Part shown: piece after piece, positions 46,151 to 55,125 of the stretch
How positions within the stretch are numbered: position 1 is the stretch's first letter
Layout: every line of letters begins with the position of its first letter
Notes under the pieces: generated by a model
The model's input: the letters and a program-made list of their open reading frames with translations, nothing else
What the model was told of the DNA's origin: nothing
Database searches by the model: none
Translations under genes and position numbers: made by a program
NCBI RefSeq assembly: GCF_902706095.1
Contig: NZ_CACSJP010000010.1
Span: 62,001 to 126,000, forward strand
Origin: Rhizobium sp. 18065
GTDB lineage: Bacteria > Pseudomonadota > Alphaproteobacteria > Rhizobiales > Rhizobiaceae
Length of the DNA stretch: 64,000 nt
Reading direction: 5' to 3'

Positions 46151-46154
46151 TGCG

Positions 46155-47453
46155 TTACGCCCCGGCCTTGATCGACAGGCTGTCGAGATAGGCTTGTGGG
46201 TTTTCCGGATCGAAGACCTTGCCGTCGAAGAAGGTTTCGACACCGCGCGAGGTCGAAGCCGGGATGTCTGCGGCGGCTACTCCCAGATCCTTGGCGGCTT
46301 CGCGCCAGATGTCCTCGCGGTTGACCTTGTCGACCAGCGCCTTGATGTCGGTGTCTTGTGCGAACTTGCCCCAGCGGACGTTCTCGGTGAGGAACCAGGC
46401 GTCGTGGCTCTTGAACGGGTAGGATGCATGGTCCTTCCAGAACTTCATCTCGAGCCCGGTGTTCTCAAGGAGGCGGCCGTTTCCGTAGTTGATTGTGCCC
46501 TTGAGGCGGCCGGCGACATCCTTCGGCGGCACGTTGAACCATTGGCGCTTGCCGAGGATCGCCGACATCTCTTCCTTGTTGTCCATGCTGTCGGCCCACA
46601 TCTGGGCTTCCATCACAGCCATCATTAGTGCCTTGGCGGCATTCGGGTTCTTTTCGATCCAATCGGTGCGCAGGCCGAGCGCCTTTTCCGGATGACCCTT
46701 CCACAGCTCGCCGGTGGTACAGGCAGTAAAGCCGATGCCCTGATTGACCAGCTGTTCGTTCCACGGCTCGCCGACACAGAAGGCGTCCATATTGCCGACC
46801 TTCATATTGGCCACCATTTGCGGAGGCGGTACGACGATGGTGGAGACGTCCTTGTCCGGATCGATGCCCCCCGCGGCCAGCCAATAACGGATCCAGAGAT
46901 CATGCGTGCCCCCCGGGAAGGTCATCGCGACCTTGATCTCGTTGCCAGCTGCCTTCTTGGCGGCGAAGGCTTCCTTCAGCTTGGAAGCGTCGAGCTGTAC
47001 GCCGGTTGCGGCATATTCCTGTGCGACCGAGATGCCCTGACTGTCGAGGTTGAGGCGGGCGATGATCGACATCGGCACAGGAACGTTGTTCTGGGTCACC
47101 TTGCCGGTGGAGATGAGGTAGGGCATCGGGGTCAGGATATGCGCGCCGTCAATGCCGTTTGCCTGGCCGCCAAGCACCAGATTGTCGCGCGTCGCGCCCC
47201 AGGAGGCCTGTTTGAGCACTTCGACATCGGCCATGCCGTGTTTTCCGAAGAAGCCCTTTTCCTGGGCGATGATCAACGGTGCGGCATCGGTGAGCGCGAT
47301 ATAGCCTAGTTTCAGTCCCGTGACTTCCGGGCCGCTGCTGGCGGCAAAGGCGCCGGATGGGAATGCGGAGCGCACCGCGCTGACCAAAGCGGCCGCAGCG
47401 GTGGTCTTGAGGATATTACGACGGCTGATGCCCATTCCTGTAGTCTTCGTCAT
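46155..47453 (-). CDS. nrtA: nitrate ABC transporter substrate-binding protein
   Basis: 432 residues. A twin-arginine signal (ISRRNILKTTAAAALVSA) leads to a cleavage region near AFAAS. The mature part matches NrtA/CmpA receptors (KLGYIALTDAAPLIIAQEKGFFGKHG, TFPGGTHDLWIRYWLAAGGIDPDKD, VGEPWNEQL, LENTGLEMKFWKDHASYPFKSHDAWFLTENVRWG). ATG 47453 was chosen; a frame open to 47495 is less likely because it runs into the terminator T-tract of the leader. First gene of the nitrate operon, behind the leader RNA at 47491-47621. Confidence 0.95.
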   Translation of the reverse strand: MTKTTGMGISRRNILKTTAAAALVSAVRSAFPSGAFAASSGPEVTGLKLGYIALTDAAPLIIAQEKGFFGKHGMADVEVLKQASWGATRDNLVLGGQANGIDGAHILTPMPYLISTGKVTQNNVPVPMSIIARLNLDSQGISVAQEYAATGVQLDASKLKEAFAAKKAAGNEIKVAMTFPGGTHDLWIRYWLAAGGIDPDKDVSTIVVPPPQMVANMKVGNMDAFCVGEPWNEQLVNQGIGFTACTTGELWKGHPEKALGLRTDWIEKNPNAAKALMMAVMEAQMWADSMDNKEEMSAILGKRQWFNVPPKDVAGRLKGTINYGNGRLLENTGLEMKFWKDHASYPFKSHDAWFLTENVRWGKFAQDTDIKALVDKVNREDIWREAAKDLGVAAADIPASTSRGVETFFDGKVFDPENPQAYLDSLSIKAGA

Positions 47454-47490
47454 TGTGCGTGTCCCTCTGGTGGTGACGGAGATCCGGAAA

Positions 47491-47561
47491 AACAAAAAAA
47501 GCCGCCCGGTTTTTGCGTCCGCGGGAAAGGAGGATTCCCGGAATGCAAGACCAAGCGACTT
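47491..47561 (-). terminator. regulated intrinsic terminator in the nrtA leader
   Basis: On the minus strand the 5' arm (47559-47551) and 3' arm (47509-47501) can pair over nine positions, three of them G-U, enclosing a second hairpin (CGGGAA/TTCCCG arms, 47540-47522). The 3' arm is followed by seven T residues (47500-47494), one G and five T. The 5' arm is shared with the upstream P2 hairpin, so the two structures exclude each other. Confidence 0.7.
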
Positions 47562-47618
47562 CGATGTCTCTGGTGAGCGCAGTTTGCGCTCTTGTATGTC
47601 CGGTCGCCGTTGACCGGA
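47551..47618 (-). ncRNA. two-hexaloop ANTAR-target leader RNA (P1 and P2) upstream of nrtA
   Basis: P1 (47618-47599) is a 7-bp stem with hexaloop AACGGC. P2 (47573-47551) is a stem of eight pairs with one mismatch and one bulge and hexaloop ATCGAA. Both loops have A at position 1 and G at position 4, the signature recognised by ANTAR antiterminators. P2 uses the 5' arm of the terminator. An extra 6-bp stem (47591-47575, 5-base loop) lies between them. NasT, encoded 2 kb upstream, is the expected binder when nitrate releases it from NasS. Confidence 0.75.
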
Positions 47619-47632
47619 TTGTATTTATGGAA

Positions 47633-47647
47633 GCAAAAGGCGTGCCA
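47633..47647 (-). promoter_or_regulatory. sigma-54 (-24/-12) promoter of the nitrate operon
   Basis: On the minus strand TGGCACG, four bases, then TTGC match the RpoN consensus with the invariant GG (47646-47645) and GC (47634-47633) ten bases apart. The start point would be near 47621, three bases before P1 of the leader RNA. Sigma-54 dependence implies activation by NtrC. Confidence 0.75.
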
Positions 47648-47747
47648 GTTTTGTGCTGGTCTGCCTTAGCTATTGATTCGTATTGCGAAAAAACGTTTTC
47701 GTTCCGGTAGGGAACAATGCGATCATGGATGTGTGAATGCGCAAAAC

Positions 47748-47772
47748 TTGTGCGAATGCTCGCATTGCACAA
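47748..47772. promoter_or_regulatory. inverted repeat with NtrC-like half-sites
   Basis: TTGTGCGAATGC (47748-47759) and GCATTGCACAA (47762-47772) are inverted copies apart from one extra base. TGCAC/GTGCA-type half-sites also occur at 47766-47770 and 47797-47801. The repeat lies about 125-150 bases upstream of the predicted sigma-54 start, a usual enhancer distance. Confidence 0.5.
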
Positions 47773-47804
47773 AATTCAACGCCGCTGTATTGGGCAGTGC
47801 AATA

Positions 47805-49088
47805 TTAAAAATCATGCGGGGCGGCGGATTGCGTCGGCTGGCTTGCGACCGGAAAAGCCTCGACATAGGTCCTGATATCCGCAGGGTCGAAAATCATCGA
47901 GTCCATGAAACGATCGCCTTCGAGCGCGCCTTCGATGCGGATATCGGCATCGGCAGGTGCTGAGGCATTGCCGAGTGCTTCGCGGTAGATCTCCGGCCGG
48001 AAAGCGCCGGCGGCTTGCTGTGCCCCATCCTCGCTGAATCCGACCTGTCCCCAGCGGATCATCTGGCTGTAGATCCACAGCGCCTGGCTCGGGCGGGGAT
48101 AGTTTGCATTCTGGCGGTGGAAGACGAAATAATCCGGCAGCAGCCGACGATTGCCTTTGGCATCGAGGCTGAATTCGCCAGCCAGGACGCGGCGAATGAT
48201 GCTGACTTCGGTCGCGATGTAGCGCGCGTCTGCCAGCATTTCCGCAAGGTGATCGTGGTTTTCGGGCGCATCACACCACTGGGCTGCGGCATCGAGGGCA
48301 ACGATCAGGCGCGAGACGGTGTCGCTGTTGCTTGCGGCCCAATCGGGGCGCATGCCGACCACCTTTTCAGGCGCCGACGGCCATATGTCTTGTTTTGCCG
48401 CCACGATCCGGCCGACGCCGCGCTCGGAGGCAACCATGTTCCACGGCGCGCCGACACAGAAACCGTCAATGGCGCCGGCGGCCAGTGCATCGGACGTCAG
48501 TGACGGCGGCACGACAACGAGTTTCACATCCCGGTCGGGGTCTATGCCGCCAGCGGCCAGCCAGTAGCGGAACTCGTAGTTGTGCGACGAAAACGGGTAG
48601 GTCATACCCAAGGTTGGCGGTTGTTCGCCACGGGCACGCATGTCGGCGAGTACGGAAGCCAGCGCCTTCGCATTGTCGAGCGCGGATGCATCCTCGCCGA
48701 TGCCGGTCAGGGACTGCATGCGCTCGAAAAGTCTTAGCGACAGTGTGATCGCATTGCCGCCGCGACCGAGGGAGAAGGGGGTGATGGTCGGCGAGGGATT
48801 GGAGCCGAGGCCGAGCATCGAGGCGACGGGCATGGGCGAAAGCATATGGGCAATGTCGAACTGGCGAAAGGCGAGACGATCACGGACATTGGCCCAGGAA
48901 ACGTCACGGACAAGATCGAGGGTCAGCCCTTCGCGCTCGGCGAAACCACATTCGGCAGCGGCGACCAGCACCGAGGCGTCCATCAGCGGGATGAAGCCGG
49001 CGCGCAGAACGCGTTGCTGCCTGCCGGGGCCGAGGCCCGGCGCGGCCAGTCCACCGCTATCGTTTCGCCTGCTCGTCATGTCATGCAC
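47805..49088 (-). CDS. nasS: cytoplasmic nitrate sensor NasS (NrtA-like, no signal peptide)
   Basis: 427 residues with an NrtA-like fold (RAGFIPLMDASVLVAAAECGFAEREGL, FCVGAPWN, GEFSLDAKG..., NANYPRPSQALWIYSQMIRWGQVG) but no export signal, the hallmark of NasS. NasS holds the ANTAR protein NasT inactive until it binds nitrate or nitrite. GTG 49088 is preceded by GGAGG at seven bases; ATG 49079 is an in-frame alternative. It is 33 bases downstream of nasT. Confidence 0.9.
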   Translation of the reverse strand: MHDMTSRRNDSGGLAAPGLGPGRQQRVLRAGFIPLMDASVLVAAAECGFAEREGLTLDLVRDVSWANVRDRLAFRQFDIAHMLSPMPVASMLGLGSNPSPTITPFSLGRGGNAITLSLRLFERMQSLTGIGEDASALDNAKALASVLADMRARGEQPPTLGMTYPFSSHNYEFRYWLAAGGIDPDRDVKLVVVPPSLTSDALAAGAIDGFCVGAPWNMVASERGVGRIVAAKQDIWPSAPEKVVGMRPDWAASNSDTVSRLIVALDAAAQWCDAPENHDHLAEMLADARYIATEVSIIRRVLAGEFSLDAKGNRRLLPDYFVFHRQNANYPRPSQALWIYSQMIRWGQVGFSEDGAQQAAGAFRPEIYREALGNASAPADADIRIEGALEGDRFMDSMIFDPADIRTYVEAFPVASQPTQSAAPHDF

Positions 49089-49121
49089 TCCGATTCCTCC
49101 GGCGTCCTCTTGGGCGATCCG

Positions 49122-49709
49122 TCACAGCAGCAGTCCTGCTGCGGTAACCACGCTCTGGGCAATGTCGGCGAGTTTCTTCTTTTCGTTCATCGCGGTCTGC
49201 CGCAGCAGGGCGAAGGCTTCTTCTTCGCTCAAACCGCGCATTTTCATCAATATGCCCTTGGCGCGTTCGATGATCTTCCGCTCTTCCAGCGCACTGCGCG
49301 CCTGGGCCAGTTCGCGCTGCAGGCGGCTGAAGGCGTTGAAGCGGCTGACGGCCATGTCGAGGATGGGTTTGACGCGCTCCTTTTTCAGGCCGTCGACGAT
49401 ATAGGCGGAAACGCCGGCATCGACGGCGGCCTCGATCGAGGCGGTGTCGGACCGGTCGACGAACATCGCAATCGGACGCGCAACTGTGCGGGTCAGTTGG
49501 AACAGATGCTCCATCATGTCGCGGTTGGGGTTCTCGATATCGATGATGATGACGTCGGGCGCCAGTGTCTCGACAATGCGGGCAATGCCGTTGACCTCAT
49601 GGACGACCGTGACATGTGTGTGGCCCGCTTCGCGCAATCCTTCATCGATGATCGCCGCCCGCACGGCGTTCTCATCGATCACAAGAATGGTGAGGTCGGT
49701 ATTGCTCAT
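49122..49709 (-). CDS. nasT: ANTAR-domain response regulator NasT (transcription antiterminator)
   Basis: 195 residues. The receiver domain (about 5-120) has Asp12 and the phospho-acceptor-equivalent Asp57 (DVIIIDIENP). The ANTAR RNA-binding domain (about 135-190) reads ALEERKIIERAKGILMKMRGLSEEEAFALLRQTA. It is the expected ligand of the hexaloop leader upstream of nrtA. Start ATG 49709. Confidence 0.93.
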   Translation of the reverse strand: MSNTDLTILVIDENAVRAAIIDEGLREAGHTHVTVVHEVNGIARIVETLAPDVIIIDIENPNRDMMEHLFQLTRTVARPIAMFVDRSDTASIEAAVDAGVSAYIVDGLKKERVKPILDMAVSRFNAFSRLQRELAQARSALEERKIIERAKGILMKMRGLSEEEAFALLRQTAMNEKKKLADIAQSVVTAAGLLL

Positions 49710-49789
49710 GGACGCATTGATGGCGCAGTGCAGCATGTTTGACAAGCTGCGCTGCACAAAAGAAATGCAAAAATCCGGATGGGTAAAAT

Positions 49790-51190
49790 TTAGACGGAGG
49801 TGCGTCCGCCGTCGGCTCGCTCTCGCCAGATTGCAGCATAGGTCTTCAGCTTTTCGATCGTGCCGGTAACGGGATGCATGGGCACCTTGAGCTGAAGGCC
49901 GGTCAAAAGGGCGGCGCCAATGGCGGTACCGGTGGTGGCTTCTGAAGCGAAGACCGGACGGCCCGTCAGGCTGTGCAATGCTTCCAGATAGAGGTCGTTT
50001 GACGCAAAGGGTCCCTCGACGATGAGCGGACCGTCGGCACCGATCAGTTCCAGACAGGTGACCGTCATAAGCGCTTCGTAGAGGCTTGCGACGACGCGAC
50101 GCTCGGCTGGATCTGTCGGCTCGAGGATCCATTCTGCCTTGCTGTCCGGATACGGCCCGGTCTTTTCAACGACGCTCGGGAGCAGCATGATGTGCTTGTC
50201 GAGCACCGAATTCAGGGCATTTGCCATTTTGCCCGGCGCCGCTTGCGGCAGATCCCTTGTCAGCATGTCCCATTCGCGTCCACCCATGAAGCGCGCCGTC
50301 GGAACCGGACTTCCATAGGCGTCGACATTGACGAGGTTGTCGCGGTTCGGGTCGAGGTGGTCCGGCTTGGCTCCGACGCCGAAGCTGATGACCCATGTGC
50401 CGGTTGAAATAACAGAGCAGGGCGAGCCGAAACCGAGCAGGTGAGGCAGGAGCGAGGCGTTGGAATCGTGGATGCCGCAATGGACCGGCACAGGTGTTGT
50501 CAGGCCCAGGAGTCCGGCCAACTCCGGCTGGATATTGCCTAATGCGTCGAAGGCTGACCGGACCGGCGCAAGCTGCTGCCGGATGCCGAGGCGATCGACG
50601 AGGCTGGAATAGCTGGCCGTGAAGGGTTGCCAGAGATCGGTGTGGCAGCCGAGCGATGTTCCTTCGTTGGCGGCGATGCCGGTCAGCCGGTAGGCCCAGT
50701 ATTGCGGGTAGGTGAGGATGGTCGCGACGCGGCCAAAAGCGTCGGGAAATGCCGTCTGCTGATAGTGCAACTGGGCCCCGACATTCAGTCCGCCGGCAAG
50801 TTTCGGCGAATAGGTCTCGGCGAAAACCGGTCGAAGGGCGTCGTAGGCGGACTGGATGTCCTGCGGGTAGAGATGTTCGTAGTCGAGCACCTGCAGGGCA
50901 AGGTCGCCATTTTCATCCAGCAAGGCGGCACTGGCGCCGTGTGTGGTGATCGAGAGCGCATCAAAACCCGGCGCCCTGGCGAAGTCCGCCAAGGTCTCAA
51001 GGATGAATTGCCAGAGCGCTTCAATGTCGAAATGCGGATAAGGCGGGCCTGCAAGCACTGTGTTGGCGGTCTTGCGGACAGCAATCTCCTTGCCTGTCTC
51101 CGCATCGACGACAACCAGCTTCGCATTGGTCTTGCCGATATCGATGACGGCGACATGTCTGTATTTCGGCAGGGCGGAAGGCTTCGTCAT
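49790..51190 (-). CDS. rhaK: rhamnulokinase/sugar kinase of the L-rhamnose operon (FGGY family)
   Basis: 466 residues. FGGY-type phosphate-binding loop [15 protein letters not shown] near the N-terminus, probable catalytic Asp in [15 protein letters not shown], and a second phosphate site in [11 protein letters not shown]. It phosphorylates L-rhamnulose. In R. leguminosarum the kinase of this operon is also needed for transporter activity. ATG 51190 overlaps the rhaU stop by 4 bases; an apparent extension to 51274 is an artefact. Last gene of the operon. Confidence 0.9.
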   Translation of the reverse strand: MTKPSALPKYRHVAVIDIGKTNAKLVVVDAETGKEIAVRKTANTVLAGPPYPHFDIEALWQFILETLADFARAPGFDALSITTHGASAALLDENGDLALQVLDYEHLYPQDIQSAYDALRPVFAETYSPKLAGGLNVGAQLHYQQTAFPDAFGRVATILTYPQYWAYRLTGIAANEGTSLGCHTDLWQPFTASYSSLVDRLGIRQQLAPVRSAFDALGNIQPELAGLLGLTTPVPVHCGIHDSNASLLPHLLGFGSPCSVISTGTWVISFGVGAKPDHLDPNRDNLVNVDAYGSPVPTARFMGGREWDMLTRDLPQAAPGKMANALNSVLDKHIMLLPSVVEKTGPYPDSKAEWILEPTDPAERRVVASLYEALMTVTCLELIGADGPLIVEGPFASNDLYLEALHSLTGRPVFASEATTGTAIGAALLTGLQLKVPMHPVTGTIEKLKTYAAIWRERADGGRTSV

Positions 51191-51510
51191 GGCAGATGAA
51201 ATACCGTGACCAGATCCTTGGCGATGGGCGAGTTGTCGGGATTGGAGGCCATGATGTCGGCCATGTGTGCCCACCAGCGCTTCATCACCGGATGATCCGG
51301 CAGCGATGCCATTCCATGGTTCTTCGGACGGGTCAGCACGCCGAAAAGTACATTGGTCTCTGGATCGAGATGGATCGAATAGTCGCTGACGCCCGCGTCA
51401 TGCAGGAGATCGACGAGTTCGGGCCAGATCTCGTCATGGCGCTTCCTGTATTCGGCTTCCATGCCAGGGTTCAGCTGCATCTTGAAGGCGTGTTTCTCAA
51501 GTTCGGCCAT
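51187..51510 (-). CDS. rhaU: L-rhamnose mutarotase
   Basis: 107 residues, RhaM/RhaU family, interconverting alpha and beta L-rhamnopyranose. Family features are [22 protein letters not shown] (with His25), [18 protein letters not shown] and [12 protein letters not shown]. It overlaps rhaQ by one base upstream (TGATG) and rhaK by four downstream. Confidence 0.93.
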   Translation of the reverse strand: MAELEKHAFKMQLNPGMEAEYRKRHDEIWPELVDLLHDAGVSDYSIHLDPETNVLFGVLTRPKNHGMASLPDHPVMKRWWAHMADIMASNPDNSPIAKDLVTVFHLP

Positions 51511-52523
51511 CAGGCTTTCCTCGCATGCTTGATCCGGCGGGCGACGATCGGCAGGGCGATGGTGATGATCAGCAGCAGGCCGATGAAGATCGACATGACG
51601 ATGCCGGGGACGTTGAGCAGGCCGAGGCCGAAGGTGACGAGGCCCATGACGAAGGCGGCGATGACGACGCCGACGACGGTGCCGGCACCGCCGAGAATGG
51701 AGACGCCGCCGAGCACGACCATGGTCACCACTTCCAGTTCCCACCCTTGAGCGATCGAGGGGCGAGTGGAGCCGAGACGCGAAGTGAGGCAGACGGCCGC
51801 GATGCCGCTCATCAGGCCGGTCAGCAGGAAGAGGATGAACTTCACCCGTTCCACCGGGATGCCGGAGAAGCGCGCGGCCAGCGGATTGTTGCCGATGACA
51901 TAGACCTGACGGCCGAAATTGGTCTTGTGCAGCAGAATGCCGAAGGCCAGCGCCATGGCAAGGAAAAGGACGAATTCGAAGGAGAAGACCCAGAAGACGT
52001 AACCCTGGCCGAAATAGGCAAAATCAGCCGGATATTTGCCGAAGGCCTGGTCGCCGAGCACGATGTAGGAAATGCCGCGGAACAGGCTCATCGTGCCGAT
52101 GGTGACGACGATCGATGGCAGGCGGAGTACCGCGACGAGAAAGCCGTTGAAGGCGCCGCAAGCCAGACCCGTGGTGATGCCGATGGCGACGAGCCCCGGC
52201 GTTCCGACGCCCATCTGCACGGCGTAGCCCATTGCGGTTGAGGCCAAAGCGATGATGGCGGCGACCGAGAGGTCGATTTCACCGGCAATGATCAGCAGGG
52301 CCATGGCAAAGGCGATCATTGCCTTCTCGGTGAAGTTGAAAGTTGCGTCCGACAGGTTCCAGGCATCGAGGAAGTAGGGCGAGGCCAGCGAATTGGCGAT
52401 GAAGATCAGCACGGCCACGCCGAAGAGCAGCACTTCCCAACTCGCCAGCATGCGGCGGAGGGGCGTTCCGAGACGATCGGGAATGACGCGTTTTTCGCGC
52501 TGTTCGATATGTGTCGGGCTCAT
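51510..52523 (-). CDS. rhaQ: L-rhamnose ABC transporter permease
   Basis: 337 residues, RbsC/AraH-type permease. Conserved segments are [64 protein letters not shown] and [22 protein letters not shown]. It overlaps rhaP by 4 bases. Confidence 0.92.
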   Translation of the reverse strand: MSPTHIEQREKRVIPDRLGTPLRRMLASWEVLLFGVAVLIFIANSLASPYFLDAWNLSDATFNFTEKAMIAFAMALLIIAGEIDLSVAAIIALASTAMGYAVQMGVGTPGLVAIGITTGLACGAFNGFLVAVLRLPSIVVTIGTMSLFRGISYIVLGDQAFGKYPADFAYFGQGYVFWVFSFEFVLFLAMALAFGILLHKTNFGRQVYVIGNNPLAARFSGIPVERVKFILFLLTGLMSGIAAVCLTSRLGSTRPSIAQGWELEVVTMVVLGGVSILGGAGTVVGVVIAAFVMGLVTFGLGLLNVPGIVMSIFIGLLLIITIALPIVARRIKHARKA

Positions 52524-53512
52524 GCCGTCACCTCGGTTTTGGCTGCACGGTCGCGCAGGATGATACGACCCTTCTTGCGTTCGGCGCGGGCGTTGAAGAC
52601 GACGGCCAGCACGATGACGATGCCGGAAATGGCCATCTGGGCAAAAGGCGAGATGCCGATGACCGGAAGCGCGTTCTTGATGACGCCGAGAAACAGCGCG
52701 CCGAGAACCGTGCCGATGACAGTGCCGATGCCGCCGGCGATCGATATACCGCCGATGACATTGGCCGCGACGCTATCCAGTTCGAAGCCGCCGGCGATAT
52801 CGACATAGGCGACGGCGTAACGCGAGACCCAGAGATAGCCCGAGAGGCCGGCGAGCGCGCCGGAGAGAACGAAGGCAAGGAAGCGGGCGCGACCGACATC
52901 GATGCCGGCATAGATGGCGGCAACCGGATTGCCGCCGGCCGCATAGGTGGAGCGTCCAAAACTGGTGCGGGTCAGGATGAACGAGACGAGGATGACGATC
53001 GCGATCGCGATCCAGGACAGGATCGGCAGACCGAGAACCACCGTGCGCGGAAACCCGAGGAAGTCCGGCTGCATCTGGTGCGCGTTGACCCAGGCACCAC
53101 CGGACAGGACGAAGGTCATGCCGCGATAGATGGTGAGCGTACCGAGGGTGACAACGATCGGCGGGATCTGCAGGGCCCAGACGAGGAAGCCGTTGATGGC
53201 GCCCAGCATGGCGCCGATGCCGATCGCGACAACAATGAGCAGCGCGAGCGGCAGGCCGGGATAGGTCGAATCGAGCATGGCAACGGCCATGCCGGTAAAG
53301 GCAAGGTTGGCAGCCACCGACAGATCGATCGATTTGGTCAGGATAACCACCATCTGGCCGAGCGCCAGGATGATCAGGATCGAGGTATCGTTGAAGATAT
53401 TGGCAAGGTTGCCGGGGGTGGCGAAATTCTGGGCGCGGGTCGAGAAACCGAGGATCATCCCGATGATAATCAGACCCAGTAGCAGTTCGCGGTTTTTCAG
53501 CAGATTTTGCAT
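52520..53512 (-). CDS. rhaP: L-rhamnose ABC transporter permease
   Basis: 330 residues, second RbsC-type permease (ILALGQMVVILTKSIDLSVAANLAFTG, IPPIVVTLGTLTIYRGMTFV, GNPVAAIYAGIDVGRARFL, VIGGISIAGGIGTVIGTVLGA). ATG 53512 gives the standard length; upstream in-frame starts to 53581 would overlap rhaT. Confidence 0.9.
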   Translation of the reverse strand: MQNLLKNRELLLGLIIIGMILGFSTRAQNFATPGNLANIFNDTSILIILALGQMVVILTKSIDLSVAANLAFTGMAVAMLDSTYPGLPLALLIVVAIGIGAMLGAINGFLVWALQIPPIVVTLGTLTIYRGMTFVLSGGAWVNAHQMQPDFLGFPRTVVLGLPILSWIAIAIVILVSFILTRTSFGRSTYAAGGNPVAAIYAGIDVGRARFLAFVLSGALAGLSGYLWVSRYAVAYVDIAGGFELDSVAANVIGGISIAGGIGTVIGTVLGALFLGVIKNALPVIGISPFAQMAISGIVIVLAVVFNARAERKKGRIILRDRAAKTEVTA

Positions 53513-53522
53513 GATGTGATCC

Positions 53523-55055
53523 TTACGCATTGCCAGTCGCGGCACGCACCAGCGTTTCGGCCGACAGTCCGTCGCGTTCATAGATGCCGGCGGACAGGCC
53601 TTCGCGCATCACCAGGACACGGTCCGACATGCCAAGGATTTCCGGCAGTTCGGACGAGATCATGATGATCGACAGGCCTTCGCCGGCGAGTTCTGAGATG
53701 AAGCCGTGGACGGCAGCCTTGGAGCCGATGTCGATGCCCTTGGTTGGTTCGTCGAGGATGATGACCTTGGGTGCGGTCGCCAGCCACTTGCCGATGACCA
53801 CCTTCTGCTGGTTTCCGCCTGACAGCGTGCCGACCGGGACCGAGAGAGCGGCTGCGCGCAGATCGAGGCGCTCTGCATATTTGCGGGCGAGCTTCAGTTC
53901 ATTCGCGGCCTTCAGGAAGCCGGATACCGAGGTGCGGATCAGGGATGGCAGCGACATATTCTGGTAGATCGGCATGTCGAGCGCCAGGCCATGGCGACCG
54001 CGCTCTTCCGGCACATAGACGATGCCGGCGGCGATCGCGTCGGCTGGTGAGCTGATCGTGATCGGCTTGCCTTCCAGTGTCAGCGATCCCGCTGCCGGAC
54101 GCGTGATGCCGAAGAGGGACTGACAGAGTTCGGAACGACCGGCACCGATCAGGCCATAGACGCCGAGGATCTCGCCCTTCTTCAGGTCAAAGGAGATGTT
54201 GCGGAATTCGGTTTCGTGGCTGTATCCCTGGACGGACAGTACGGAGGCGCCGATGACCGCCGGCGTCTTGGGGAAGACGTCATGCACATCGCGACCGACC
54301 ATCAGGCGGACGATCTCGTCCTGTGGGGTAGACTTCAAAACGCCTGACCCAACCATGCGGCCATCACGGAAGACGGCATAGTTGTCGGCGATCTCGTAGA
54401 CTTCATCGAACTTGTGGCTGATGAACAGGATGGCCTTGCCCTGGCGTTTCAGACCCTCGACGATGCGGAAGAGGTCGTCGATTTCCTTGCGGGAAAGAGC
54501 GGCGGTCGGCTCGTCCATGATGACGATGCGGGCTTCGACGGAAAGAGCGCGGGCGATCGCGACCAGATGGCGCTGGGCGATCGAGAAATCCTTGAGCTTG
54601 GTCGTCGGATCGATGTCGCTTTCGAGCGCCTGCATCAGCGTGCGGGAGCGTTCGTTGATCTGGCGCCAGTCGATCAGGCCTAGCCGTGTTTTCGGCGCAT
54701 GGCCGAGGAAGATGTTTTCACCAACGGTCAATTCGTCAAACAAGACGGTTTCCTGGTGAATGGCGGTCACGCCGGCATCGATCGCATCCTGGGCATTGGC
54801 AAAGGTTGTCGGCTTGCCATCGATCAGGATCTCGCCTTCGTTGGGGCGATAGATACCGGTCAGGATCTTGACCAGCGTCGACTTTCCGGCACCGTTCTCG
54901 CCGATCAGGGCGGTGACCTTGCCGGGATAGAGCGCGATGTTGACGCCGTCGAGCGCCTTCACACCCGGAAATATCTGCGAGATGCCGCGCATCTCGAGAA
55001 TGGGCGTGTCGGCAGGTTCGGCATTCGTGCCGATTTTAGTCGCTTGAACGGTCAT
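53523..55055 (-). CDS. rhaT: L-rhamnose ABC transporter ATP-binding protein (twin ATPase)
   Basis: 510 residues, two ABC domains as in sugar importers: GENGAGKST and IMDEPTAALSRKE in the first, GLIGAGRSEL, LSGGNQQKVVIGKWL and ILDEPTKGIDIGSK in the second. ATG 55055 is preferred over the adjacent ATG 55058 by GGA spacing; the frame stays open to 55364 but that part is antisense to rhaS. It is separated from rhaS by a strong hairpin. Confidence 0.93.
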   Translation of the reverse strand: MTVQATKIGTNAEPADTPILEMRGISQIFPGVKALDGVNIALYPGKVTALIGENGAGKSTLVKILTGIYRPNEGEILIDGKPTTFANAQDAIDAGVTAIHQETVLFDELTVGENIFLGHAPKTRLGLIDWRQINERSRTLMQALESDIDPTTKLKDFSIAQRHLVAIARALSVEARIVIMDEPTAALSRKEIDDLFRIVEGLKRQGKAILFISHKFDEVYEIADNYAVFRDGRMVGSGVLKSTPQDEIVRLMVGRDVHDVFPKTPAVIGASVLSVQGYSHETEFRNISFDLKKGEILGVYGLIGAGRSELCQSLFGITRPAAGSLTLEGKPITISSPADAIAAGIVYVPEERGRHGLALDMPIYQNMSLPSLIRTSVSGFLKAANELKLARKYAERLDLRAAALSVPVGTLSGGNQQKVVIGKWLATAPKVIILDEPTKGIDIGSKAAVHGFISELAGEGLSIIMISSELPEILGMSDRVLVMREGLSAGIYERDGLSAETLVRAATGNA

Positions 55056-55085
55056 CATTCCGTGCACCAGAAAATGGGGGAAGGT

Positions 55086-55107
55086 CCCGGCGGCTTTGGC
55101 CGCCGGG
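55086..55107. repeat. perfect 9-bp hairpin between rhaS and rhaT
   Basis: CCCGGCGGC (55086-55094) and GCCGCCGGG (55099-55107) flank a 4-base loop. No T-tract follows on the minus strand. Third case in this window of a strong hairpin directly after a solute-binding-protein gene. Confidence 0.85.
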
Positions 55108-55125
55108 TTATCTGCGTTCCGAGGA

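Noticed and set aside
47575-47591. GAGCGC/GCGCTC hairpin as P2 of the ANTAR leader
   Set aside because: Its loop has five bases and lacks the A1/G4 hexaloop, and it does not overlap the terminator; the hairpin at 47551-47573 fits both criteria.
49728-49757. GTGCAGC/GCTGCAC inverted repeat upstream of nasT as an NtrC site
   Set aside because: The arms are 16 bases apart, too far for a standard NtrC dyad, and no -24/-12 promoter is visible downstream; left as an unexplained repeat.
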